DNA of 39,104 bases from Acidovorax sp. sif1233. Its GTDB lineage: Bacteria > Pseudomonadota > Gammaproteobacteria > Burkholderiales > Burkholderiaceae_C. The position numbers and the translations under genes are program-made. How positions within the stretch are numbered: position 1 is the stretch's first letter; each line of letters begins with the position of its first letter. Below are positions 31,366-38,501 of this stretch, piece by piece. Where the stretch lies: positions 1 through 39,104 of the forward strand of contig NZ_JAHUWZ010000015.1 of the NCBI RefSeq assembly GCF_019218755.1, written 5' to 3'. The notes under the pieces are model-generated. The model saw only the letters and a program-made list of their open reading frames with translations. It ran no database searches and was not told where the DNA came from.

Positions 31366-32259
31366 ATGACGCCCCCGCCCGTGCACCATTGCCAGGTTTT
31401 TGCCTCGCCCTGGCAAGGTGTGTACTGCACACGCGCCGAAAGTTCCCGCCGCTACGGCAAGCACTGGCACGCAGTCTACGGGCTGGGCCTGCTGGACGAG
31501 GGCGCGCAAAGCTCGGCCAGCGGGCGCGGGCCGGTGGATGCCTATGCGGGCGACCTCATCACCACCAACCCGGGCGAGGTGCACGACGGGCAGCCGCTGG
31601 GCAGCGCATCGCGCCGCTGGCGCATGGTGTACATCGAACCGGCGGTGCTGCAGGCCCTGGCCGACGACGAGGGCGCCGTGGCGGGGCAGGCCGGCATCGC
31701 GCTCACGCGCCCCGTGATCCAGGACGCCGCCCTGGCCCGCGCGCTCCACACCCTGGTCGCGCGCATCGCCCTGTGGAATGTGGTGCAGCCGCCGGCGCCG
31801 CCCACCGCAGCGATGGCCGGCGCCGTGGACCGCCTGGCCTGCGAGGAATCGCTGGCCCAGACCTGCGCCCTGCTGCTGCAGCGCCACGCCAGCACGCCCC
31901 CGGCAACTGCCCCGCGCACCGCCCACGCCGCGCCCGCGCTCGGGCAGGTGCGCGACTGGCTGGCCGACGCGCCCCTGGCGCCCCCCACGCTCGCGCAGAT
32001 GGCCGCCTTCGCCGGGCTCAGCCGCTACCAGCTGCTGCGGCGTTTCGCCGGCACCTACGGGCTGCCGCCGCACGCCTGGCTGCTGCAGCAGCGCGCCGAG
32101 CGCAGCCGCCACCTGATCGGCCAGGGCGTGGGCCTGGCCGATGCGGCGGCGGCCAGCGGCTTCGCCGACCAGAGCCACATGACGCGCATGTTCACGCGGC
32201 AGTTCGGCTTCACGCCGGGCGCGTGGCAGAAGGCCCGGCGCGGCCCGGCGGCGCAATAA
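31366..32259 (+). CDS. AraC-family transcriptional regulator
   Basis: This 297-residue regulator has an N-terminal cupin-like sensor (SRRYGKHWHAVYGLGLLDEG, GDLITTNPGEVHDGQPLG, WRMVYIEP) and a C-terminal double HTH (~195-290) with LAQMAAFAGLSRYQLLRRFAGTYGLPPHAWLLQQRAERSRHLI and ADAAAASGFADQSHMTRMFTRQFGFTPGAW. The ATG at 31366 has no clear Shine-Dalgarno. It is divergent from the DUF1439 gene and lies 70 bases upstream of an EamA exporter on the same strand, so its target could be either. AraC-type regulators of this layout often control an adjacent LysE or EamA exporter. Confidence 0.88.
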   Translation: MTPPPVHHCQVFASPWQGVYCTRAESSRRYGKHWHAVYGLGLLDEGAQSSASGRGPVDAYAGDLITTNPGEVHDGQPLGSASRRWRMVYIEPAVLQALADDEGAVAGQAGIALTRPVIQDAALARALHTLVARIALWNVVQPPAPPTAAMAGAVDRLACEESLAQTCALLLQRHASTPPATAPRTAHAAPALGQVRDWLADAPLAPPTLAQMAAFAGLSRYQLLRRFAGTYGLPPHAWLLQQRAERSRHLIGQGVGLADAAAASGFADQSHMTRMFTRQFGFTPGAWQKARRGPAAQ

Positions 32260-32329
32260 CGTTCAAGACGCGCCGCGCCAGACGCCGCAGACTGGCCGCT
32301 GATTCACCACTTCGGCAGGGTTTCCGGTC

Positions 32330-33259
32330 ATGTCAGATTCATTCAAGGGCCAGCTGCTGTGCAGCCTGGCGATGGTGCTCGTGGGCAGCACGGTGGTGGC
32401 CAGCAAGGTCATCGGCCAGGACATCGAACCTTTTCTCGCCACCGTGCTGCGGCACGCGCTGGCGCTGCCCGTGTTCTTTGCGCTGATGCGCTGGCGCGGC
32501 CAGCGGCTGCCGCGCGTGGGCCGGCGCGACGCGGTGCTGCTCACGGTGCAGGCGGCCGCAGGGAGCGTGGGGTACTCGGTGCTGCTCATCCTGGGCGTCA
32601 CGCTGTCGAGCGCATCGGACGCGGGCATCGTGGCGGGCACGCTGCCTGCCGCGGCCGCGCTGCTCTCGGCCGTGGTGCTGGGCGAGCGGCCCGCGCCGCG
32701 CCTGGTGCTGGCCATCGGGCTGGCCACGCTGGGCGTGATGGCCGTGGCTTTCTCGCCCGGCGGCGGCGGGGCCAGCCCCGCGCGGCTGGCGGGCATCGCG
32801 CTGGTGCTGGCCGCCGTGGCCTGCGAGGCGGTCTTCATCCTGGCCCACAAGCGCCTGGCGCGGCCGGTGCCCGCGCTGGCGCTGTCCACCCTCATGTCGG
32901 CGGGCGGCCTGCTGCTGTCGGCCCTGCCCGCCGCCTGGCTGGCGTGGCGCGCCGCCACCCCCCTGGCCTTCGGCGCGCCCGCGCTGGCGGGCGTGCTGTA
33001 CTACGCGTGGGTGCCCACGGTGGGCGGCTTTCTGCTGTGGTACGCCGGCAGCGCGCGCACCAGCGGCGTGCGCGCCTCGCTGGCCACGGTGTGGCTGCCC
33101 GTGTCGGCCCTGGTGCTGTCGGTGCTGCTGCTCGGCGAGTCCGTGCGCCCCTGGCAATGGGCGGGCCTGGCCTGCGTGCTGCTGGCCATGGTGCTGGCGG
33201 CCAGGGGCGCCCCGGAGCGGGCGACGGCGCGCGGGGAACGGGCCACCCTGCGCGCCTAG
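32330..33259 (+). CDS. EamA/DMT-family permease
   Basis: This 309-residue inner-membrane protein has about ten hydrophobic helices in two EamA repeats: ~1-140 (LLCSLAMVLVGSTVVASKVIG, LRHALALPVFFALMRW, GVTLSSASDAGIVAGTLPAAAALLSAVVLGERP) and ~150-295 (GIALVLAAVACEAVFILAHKRLA, YYAWVPTVGGFLLWYAGSARTSGVRASLATVWLPVSALVLSVLLLGESV). The repeated LGE at the end of each half is the family hallmark. It probably exports amino acids or other metabolites. It ends in the CTAG shared with the convergent zinc-ribbon gene. Confidence 0.9.
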   Translation: MSDSFKGQLLCSLAMVLVGSTVVASKVIGQDIEPFLATVLRHALALPVFFALMRWRGQRLPRVGRRDAVLLTVQAAAGSVGYSVLLILGVTLSSASDAGIVAGTLPAAAALLSAVVLGERPAPRLVLAIGLATLGVMAVAFSPGGGGASPARLAGIALVLAAVACEAVFILAHKRLARPVPALALSTLMSAGGLLLSALPAAWLAWRAATPLAFGAPALAGVLYYAWVPTVGGFLLWYAGSARTSGVRASLATVWLPVSALVLSVLLLGESVRPWQWAGLACVLLAMVLAARGAPERATARGERATLRA

Positions 33260-33507
33260 CGCCCCACCACCGACCAGCCGGCCTGCTGGTTGGTCTTGTC
33301 GTTCTCGTACTCCCACGCGGTTCCGCAGCGGTCGCACACGTAGCGGGTGATGGTGACGGAGCCGTGGTCGCGGTCTTCCTTGCGATTGCCCCGCTGCACC
33401 AGTTCGGCATGGCCCGGCGCCTTGCGCCAGTTGCGCTGGATGCCCTGGCAGGGCTCGCACAGCGCCATGGGTTTGAGTTCGTTCTGTCGCGCCAGGTCTT
33501 TGGTCAT
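33256..33507 (-). CDS. Small zinc-ribbon protein
   Basis: This 83-residue protein has two CxxC knuckles, Cys17-Cys20 (LCEPCQ) and Cys58-Cys61 (VCDRCGTAWEYEND), a treble-clef or ribbon pattern that should bind one zinc. No named family is recognised. It resembles small conserved hypothetical proteins of Burkholderiales. Its last four bases overlap the end of the EamA gene, with both stop codons using the same CTAG. The long open frame upstream of the ATG at 33507 lies over non-coding sequence and the GNAT gene, and is ignored. Confidence 0.65.
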   Translation of the reverse strand: MTKDLARQNELKPMALCEPCQGIQRNWRKAPGHAELVQRGNRKEDRDHGSVTITRYVCDRCGTAWEYENDKTNQQAGWSVVGR

Positions 33508-33640
33508 GGGGGGGCAGCCTTGGGGGCCGTGGTGTCGGGGTGGGATTGCATGCTGCGGGGCGGCTACTGTAAGCCACCCGCGCACGCCCGGGCGAAACAC
33601 GGCGCCCGAACCACTCCCCGCCACAGGCTCGGCAGCGCGC

Positions 33641-33686
33641 CGGCGCTGGATGGACCGGCACAGCAAGCTATCAAAACAAGAGCTTA
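33641..33686 (+). repeat. Oriented AGCTATT-type intergenic repeat, copy 7 (degenerate)
   Basis: CGGCGCTGGATGGACCGGCA is followed by AGCTATCAAAACAAGAGCTTA, where the right arm is degenerate. It runs into the stop codon of the minus-strand GNAT gene (33684). Confidence 0.5.
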
Positions 33687-34175
33687 ATGCGGCCCCAGCA
33701 GCTTGGCCATGCGCGCATTGCGCAGCACCACGCCCTGCCGCTCGGCGTGCTGGCGTGCCAGGACCTCGAAGCCGCTGGCGGCGAAGAAGGACTCGGCGGC
33801 CAGGCTCACATCGGCATGCAGCCGCGCGATGCCGCGCCGCGCCGCCTGCGCGTGGATGTGCGCCATGAGCGCGCGGGCCACGCCCTGGCCGGCCCAGTCG
33901 GGCGCGACGAAGAACTGGTCGATGTACCCCGTGGGCTGCAGGTCGGCAAACCCCGCGATGGCGTTGCCGTCCGCGGCCTGGGCGACGAAGGGCTGGTTGG
34001 CCCGCATGCGGGCGGCCCACTGCGCGGCGTCGTGCTGCGGAGGTGCCCAGGCCGCGAGCTGCCCGGGGGTGTAGTGCCTCGCGGCCAGGCCGTGCACCGA
34101 CGCGTGGAAGACGGCGTGCAGCAGGGCTTCATCGCCGGGGCGAAAGTCGCGGATGAGGATCTCGGGCAGGGGCAT
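33684..34175 (-). CDS. GNAT-family N-acetyltransferase
   Basis: This 163-residue GNAT protein begins LPEILIRDFRPGDEALLHAVFHASVHGLAARHYTPGQLAAW, continues GFADLQPTGYIDQFFVAPDWAGQGVARALMAHI (the acetyl-CoA loop Q/RxxGxA as AGQGVARAL) and ends HADVSLAAESFFAASGFEVLARQHAERQGVVLRNARMAKLL. It transfers an acetyl group from acetyl-CoA to an unknown amine. The closest named relatives are YafP-like. It is divergent from the glycosylase gene across 219 bases. The ATG at 34175 has no clear ribosome site. Confidence 0.87.
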   Translation of the reverse strand: MPLPEILIRDFRPGDEALLHAVFHASVHGLAARHYTPGQLAAWAPPQHDAAQWAARMRANQPFVAQAADGNAIAGFADLQPTGYIDQFFVAPDWAGQGVARALMAHIHAQAARRGIARLHADVSLAAESFFAASGFEVLARQHAERQGVVLRNARMAKLLGPH

Positions 34176-34394
34176 GGGCGTGAAGGCGGACGGGACGGCG
34201 GGCGGCACGCGGGGTGGCGGCGCACGGGGAGCAGAGGGAGGAAAAGCGCGCGATTGTGCCGCACGCCGGGGGCGCTGCGGCCCGACGGGACGCACCGGCG
34301 CTGCCTCGGGCTGCGGGGACGTAGGCCGTGGCGCACGGAAGCCCGGAATCACCCGCCGCGACGCCCTCCCCGGCGCCCCGATAGCATTGCCCGC

Positions 34395-35069
34395 ATGCCC
34401 CGCGCCCCTTCGCCCGCCCTGCACCTGTCCGCAACACCCCCGCCCGGCCCGCCGCTCATGCGGGCCGCCATCGATTTCGCGGCCCCCGCGCACGAGGTGG
34501 CGCGGCGCCTGATCGGCGTGACGCTGCTCGTGGACGGCGTGGGCGGCCGCATCGTGGAGACCGAGGCCTACGACCAGTCGGACCCGGCATCGCACACCTT
34601 TGGCGGGCCCACCGCGCGCAACGCCGCCATGTTCGGGCCACCGGGCTGCGCGTACGTGTACCGCTCGTACGGCCTGCACTGGTGCATCAACACCGTGTGC
34701 CGCGAGGCCGGGCACGGCGCCGGCGTGCTGCTGCGCGCGCTGGAGCCCACCCACGGCATCGGCACCATGCAGGCGCGGCGCGGGCTGGAGGACGTGCATC
34801 TGCTGTGCGCGGGCCCCGGGCGCCTGGCCCAGGCGCTGGGCATCGATGCCAGCTTCAACGGACGGCCGCTGCACCTGCCGCCATTCGCGCTGCTGGAGCC
34901 CGATGCGGCCGGCGCCCCCGGCTGCCACCCCGTCGGCGTGGTGGCCGGCCCGCGCATCGGCATTTCCAAGGCGGTCGATGTGCCGTGGCGCTTCGGGCTT
35001 CGCGGGTCGCGCTACCTGAGCCGCGCGTTTGCCGCTCCGGCGGGCGCTGGCGGGCACGGCCGCCGCTGA
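34395..35069 (+). CDS. DNA-3-methyladenine glycosylase, AAG/MPG type
   Basis: This protein has 224 residues from the ATG at 34395; a shorter start at 34458 is possible. It is a monofunctional alkylpurine-DNA glycosylase that flips out 3-methyladenine, 7-methylguanine or hypoxanthine. Residues equivalent to human AAG Glu125, Tyr127, His136 and Tyr159 are Glu57 and Tyr59 (GRIVETEAY), His67 (SHTFGG) and Tyr89 (YVYRSYG). LLRALEPTHGIGTMQARR and GPGRLAQALGID also fit the family. No Shine-Dalgarno is seen. It may share a divergent control region with the GNAT gene, and it converges with the RIO kinase gene at a gap of nine bases. Confidence 0.92.
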   Translation: MPRAPSPALHLSATPPPGPPLMRAAIDFAAPAHEVARRLIGVTLLVDGVGGRIVETEAYDQSDPASHTFGGPTARNAAMFGPPGCAYVYRSYGLHWCINTVCREAGHGAGVLLRALEPTHGIGTMQARRGLEDVHLLCAGPGRLAQALGIDASFNGRPLHLPPFALLEPDAAGAPGCHPVGVVAGPRIGISKAVDVPWRFGLRGSRYLSRAFAAPAGAGGHGRR

Positions 35070-35078
35070 AAGGACGCC

Positions 35079-35963
35079 TCAGCCCGCGGCCATGCGCAGC
35101 CTGCGCGCCGCGTCCTCGGCCCGCGCATCGTCGATCTCGCGCAGCACCGCCTGCATGTCCACGTCGGCATGGTCCGGCGCGTAGCGGCCCGTGAGCGGCG
35201 TGGCGTTGTCGAGCAGGCCGCTCTGGAACAGGCTCCAGATCTCGGGGCCGTACTGGGTGCTGCGCAGCTCGGGCGCGAACTGGCCGAAGAAGTCGCGCAG
35301 GTTGGCCACGTCGCGCAGCAGCATGCGCTGGGCATGGTTGTTGCCGGCGGCGTCCACCGCCTGGGGCAGGTCGATGATGACGGGGCCATCGTGGCCGCCT
35401 TCGCCGCCTTCGCCATCAGCGCCGGGCAGGTGCGCCAGCAGGATGTTGAACTCCGACAGGTCGCCGTGCACGACGCCCGCGCACAGCATGCGCACCACCT
35501 CGGCCACCAGCGTGGCGTGGTGGGTGCGCGCGTCCTCGGGCGTGAAGCTCACGTCGTTCAGGCGCGGCGCGGCGTCGCCGTGGGCGTCGGTCACCAGCTC
35601 CATCAGCAGCACGCCGTCGTGAAAGTTGTAGGGCTGCGGCACGCGCACGCCCGCGGCGGCCAGGCGGTACAGCGCATCGACCTCGGCGCTTTGCCAGGCG
35701 GCCTCCTGCTCCTGCCGGCCGAACTTGCTGCCCTTGGCCATGGCGCGGGCCGAGCGCGAGTTCTTGACCTTGCGGTTCTCGGTGTAGTCCACCGCCTGGC
35801 GGAAGCTGCGGTTGTTGGCCTCTTTGTAGATCTTGGCGCAGCGGGTGTCGTCCCCGCAACGCACCACGTAGACCATGGCCTCCTTGCCGCTCATGAGCTG
35901 CCGGACCACGGTGTCGATCAGGCCTTCCTCGATGAGGGACTGGAGTCTGGGGGGTGCTTTCAT
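35079..35963 (-). CDS. RIO-family serine protein kinase
   Basis: This 294-residue bacterial RIO kinase has all core motifs: the phosphate loop SGKEAMVYVV (25-34), catalytic Lys44 (CAKIYK), the flexible loop region NRKVKNSRSARAMAKGSKFGRQEQEAAW (63-90), the hinge LLMELV, the catalytic loop VHGDLSEFNILL (Asp168, Asn173) and the metal loop IIDLPQAVD (Asp198). RIO kinases autophosphorylate and act in ribosome maturation in archaea and eukaryotes. The bacterial targets are unclear. A Gly/Glu-rich insert (GADGEGGEGGHDG, 181-193) separates the catalytic and metal loops and is encoded by a short tandem repeat. No operon partner is seen. Confidence 0.92.
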   Translation of the reverse strand: MKAPPRLQSLIEEGLIDTVVRQLMSGKEAMVYVVRCGDDTRCAKIYKEANNRSFRQAVDYTENRKVKNSRSARAMAKGSKFGRQEQEAAWQSAEVDALYRLAAAGVRVPQPYNFHDGVLLMELVTDAHGDAAPRLNDVSFTPEDARTHHATLVAEVVRMLCAGVVHGDLSEFNILLAHLPGADGEGGEGGHDGPVIIDLPQAVDAAGNNHAQRMLLRDVANLRDFFGQFAPELRSTQYGPEIWSLFQSGLLDNATPLTGRYAPDHADVDMQAVLREIDDARAEDAARRLRMAAG

Positions 35964-36138
35964 CGGGCCTGTGCGCTAGAGGGGAAGCGGACCATTGTCG
36001 CCGCATGGCCGGTGCGCGGCCTTGGCGGGTGGAAGCGGGCGCGGCGGGCGCCACGTGCTGAACGACAATCCGGCGGCTGCCCGCCCGTGGGCACGCCATC
36101 CCTTCCCCGCCGCGCCCAGCTCCCCGGAGACTTTCCCC

Positions 36139-36993
36139 ATGCCCTTCGCCATTGCGCCCCCAGCCGCTGCCCTGCGCGCCGTCTTGCTCGGGTGCCTGCT
36201 GGCCTGTGGGTGCGCCGGGGCCGCGCAGCCGGCGGCGGCGGCCGGGTTCCGCCCGGGCGCGTACGCCGATGCGCTCGGCGGCCCGGCGGTGGTGTGCGTG
36301 ACCTCGGAGCACATGGCCCGCCTCACGGCCGCCGCCTGGAAACTCGCCCTGCAGCAGCGCGGCGTGGACTGCACGCTCAGCGAGTCCGCCCGGCCGATGC
36401 CCGGCCACGAAACCTGGGCGGCCAGCTGCACGGGCCCGGCCCTGGGCGCCAGCGCCCCGCACCGCTACCGGTTCACGGTGCACGCCGACGGCGACCAGCT
36501 CGTCATCGACAGCAGCATGGCGGCTTCCGCGGGTCCGCAGATGATGATGACGAAGAAGGCCTTTGCCGGCAGGTACCAGGGGGCGTGCGCGCCCGGCCAC
36601 CCGCCCCTGGACGTGGAGGCCTACCTGGACGGCATGCACGGCAGCGAAGGCACGCCCGCGCAGGCAGGCGCCCGCAAGGCGGTGGCCCTGGACCTCATCC
36701 GCTGCGGCCATGTGTTCAACGGGCTGTCGCTCGGCGTGGCGAAACCCCGGCAGGAAGGCATGCGCGCAGCAGCGGCGGCGATGATCGCGGCCGCCGTGGA
36801 GCTGCACCCCGGAGAGGGCGGCTTCCACCTGGAAGCGCTCAGGCAATCCGCGCCCGAGGTGTCCGCCGAGCTGGTGGGGGCGCCCGCGGAGAAGAAGTTT
36901 GCGCTGTACCAGTCGTGCAGCCCGTACCTGGAGCCGGAGGGTGTCGCGCGGGCCGTGCAAGGCCGCATGGCGGCGGACGCGGCCGCACGCTAG
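36139..36993 (+). CDS. Putative lipoprotein of unknown function (DUF3617-like start)
   Basis: This 284-residue protein begins with a lipoprotein-type signal. The hydrophobic core ends in LLGCLLACGC, giving lipobox candidates at Cys19 and Cys23. The next ~110 residues (FRPGAYADALGGPAVVCVTSEHMARL, GVDCTLSESARPMPGHETWAASCTGP, YRFTVHADGDQLVIDSSM) resemble the cysteine-paired DUF3617 layout. The second half is helical, with a conserved-looking CGHVFNGLSLGVAK. I do not recognise a function. The ATG at 36139 follows GGAG by nine bases. It converges with the DTW gene 22 bases away. Confidence 0.7.
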   Translation: MPFAIAPPAAALRAVLLGCLLACGCAGAAQPAAAAGFRPGAYADALGGPAVVCVTSEHMARLTAAAWKLALQQRGVDCTLSESARPMPGHETWAASCTGPALGASAPHRYRFTVHADGDQLVIDSSMAASAGPQMMMTKKAFAGRYQGACAPGHPPLDVEAYLDGMHGSEGTPAQAGARKAVALDLIRCGHVFNGLSLGVAKPRQEGMRAAAAAMIAAAVELHPGEGGFHLEALRQSAPEVSAELVGAPAEKKFALYQSCSPYLEPEGVARAVQGRMAADAAAR

Positions 36994-37015
36994 GCCCGTG
37001 GTACGCGATGCGCGG

Positions 37016-37777
37016 CTACAGCGCCCCCGCGTCCCGGGCGCGAAGCGCGGCCAGCCGCTGGTGCACCGCGTCGCCCGCATCCACGGGCCGCTGGTGCTTG
37101 GCCTCGAGGTAGTGGGTGGTGAACACGTCCAGGTACGCCTCCAGCGCCTGCGCGGCATGCGCCTCGCCCGCCAGCTCCAGGCACAGGGCGCCGACCTCGG
37201 ACGTGCAGAAATGGTCCCTGCGGGTGGACCGGCGCAGGTGGTAGCGCGAGAGCTGCTCGGGCTGCAGGCTGAGCACGGGCAGGAGGTCGAGGTACGGGCT
37301 CTTGCGGAACATCTTGCGGGCCTCGGGCCAAGTGGCGTCGAGCAGCACGAACAGCGGGCGCTTGCCTTCTGGCATGGCCACCTGCGTGACCACGCGCCCG
37401 GGCGCCACGAACTCGCCGGGGAACACCACATACGGCTGCCACTGCGGGTCGGACAGCAGCGCCAGCAGGCCGGGGTGCACCTCGGTGCGGGCCCAGCCAA
37501 AGGCAAATGTGTCGGGCACCACGTCGGCGATCAGCCAGCCCGTGTTGCTGGGCTTGAGCGGTTCGATGTCGGCCATCAGCAGGCACATGCCCGCGCGCGT
37601 GGGCAGCACGGGCCGCAGCGCGCAGATGCAGTGGCTGGGCACCAGGCGGCAGCCCGCGCAGCGCTCGCCCCTGGGGCCGCCCCGGGCCAGGAAGGGCTTG
37701 GCGCTGCGCGCCAGGCGCTCGGCGCGCAGGCGCGCCACCGCGTGCGGCGCGGCGGGGTTCGCGGGGGAATGCGTCAC
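37016..37777 (-). CDS. DTW-domain tRNA-uridine aminocarboxypropyltransferase
   Basis: This 253-residue DTW-domain protein of the TapT/YfiP family transfers the 3-amino-3-carboxypropyl group of SAM to a tRNA uridine (acp3U, position 47 in E. coli). The signature DxTW is Asp147-Trp150 (LLDATWPEARKMFRKSPYL). A zinc-type cysteine set occurs at Cys40, Cys43, Cys50 and Cys52 (ERCAGC, HCIC), and EPLKPSNTGW is typical. The start is GTG at 37777, overlapping the TGA of the upstream methyltransferase (GTGA), so the two are translationally coupled. Confidence 0.9.
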   Translation of the reverse strand: MTHSPANPAAPHAVARLRAERLARSAKPFLARGGPRGERCAGCRLVPSHCICALRPVLPTRAGMCLLMADIEPLKPSNTGWLIADVVPDTFAFGWARTEVHPGLLALLSDPQWQPYVVFPGEFVAPGRVVTQVAMPEGKRPLFVLLDATWPEARKMFRKSPYLDLLPVLSLQPEQLSRYHLRRSTRRDHFCTSEVGALCLELAGEAHAAQALEAYLDVFTTHYLEAKHQRPVDAGDAVHQRLAALRARDAGAL

Positions 37778-38382
37778 TGCCCGCCCGCCTGTTCCAGGGC
37801 AAACAGCGGCACCTGGGCCTGGCGGCTCAGCCACACGCCGCCGCCCAGTTCGATCGCGCCCTCCTGCAGGCCGCGCCGGTACAGCTCGGCGCGGTGGCGG
37901 AACAGGCGCGGATCGGTCAGGTCCTCGTCGATGATGTCGCGCTCGTAGTCCTCGCGCGAGACGGCCTCCACGTACAGCGCGCCGCGGCTCAGGCGCCCCA
38001 GGTTGTGCAGCGCGGCCTTCAGGTCCGGCGGGCTCAGGTAGGGCAGCACGCCCTGGCAGATGACGAGGTCGAACGGCTCGCCGGCCGCGTAGTCCACCAC
38101 CGAGCCCTGCTGCCATCCGAAGCGCTCGCACAGGTAGGCGCTGAACTCCACGCCCTGGTAGGTGGCCAGCGGGAAATGCCGCGCCACGATGTCCTTCCAC
38201 AGCCCGATGCCGCAGCCCACGTCCAGCACGCGCTGCACCGGCACGCGCAGGTACTTGAGGTAGCTGCACACGAACGTGCCCAGGCGCTCGACATGGTCCG
38301 GGTCCACCACGCTGGTCTTCTTGTCGAAGTAGTAGCGCTGGTAGTAGGCCTCGTCGAAGGTGGTGGCGCTGGCGGATTTCAA
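37774..38382 (-). CDS. SAM-dependent methyltransferase
   Basis: This 202-residue class I methyltransferase has motif I VLDVGCGIGLWK at 52-63, an acidic residue after the second strand (YQGVEFSAYLC), and FDLVICQGVLPYLSPPDLKAALHNLGRL as motif IV and post-motif. The start is TTG at 38382 with AAGGA at a suitable distance; no better ATG exists nearby. Its last bases overlap the GTG of the DTW gene. An RNA or small-molecule acceptor is possible, and coupling to a tRNA modifier favours RNA, but this is inference. Confidence 0.87.
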   Translation of the reverse strand: MKSASATTFDEAYYQRYYFDKKTSVVDPDHVERLGTFVCSYLKYLRVPVQRVLDVGCGIGLWKDIVARHFPLATYQGVEFSAYLCERFGWQQGSVVDYAAGEPFDLVICQGVLPYLSPPDLKAALHNLGRLSRGALYVEAVSREDYERDIIDEDLTDPRLFRHRAELYRRGLQEGAIELGGGVWLSRQAQVPLFALEQAGGQ

Positions 38383-38501
38383 TGGGGGTCCTTGTGTCTA
38401 GGCCGTGGGGGCCCCCGCGGCGGCCGGGGGCGTGAAGCGGGCGAGTATCCCCCACCCGGCCGCGCACAGCCCTGGCGCACGGCTGCGTGTAGGCTGTCGC
38501 C

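Noticed and set aside
33687..34394. Long upstream extension of the glycosylase frame
   Set aside because: It runs antisense through the GNAT gene and lacks AAG similarity before residue ~20 of the chosen start.
35994..36069. ATTGTCG / CGACAAT inverted pair in the RIO kinase upstream gap
   Set aside because: Only 7 bp and about 60 bases apart, so it is likely chance.
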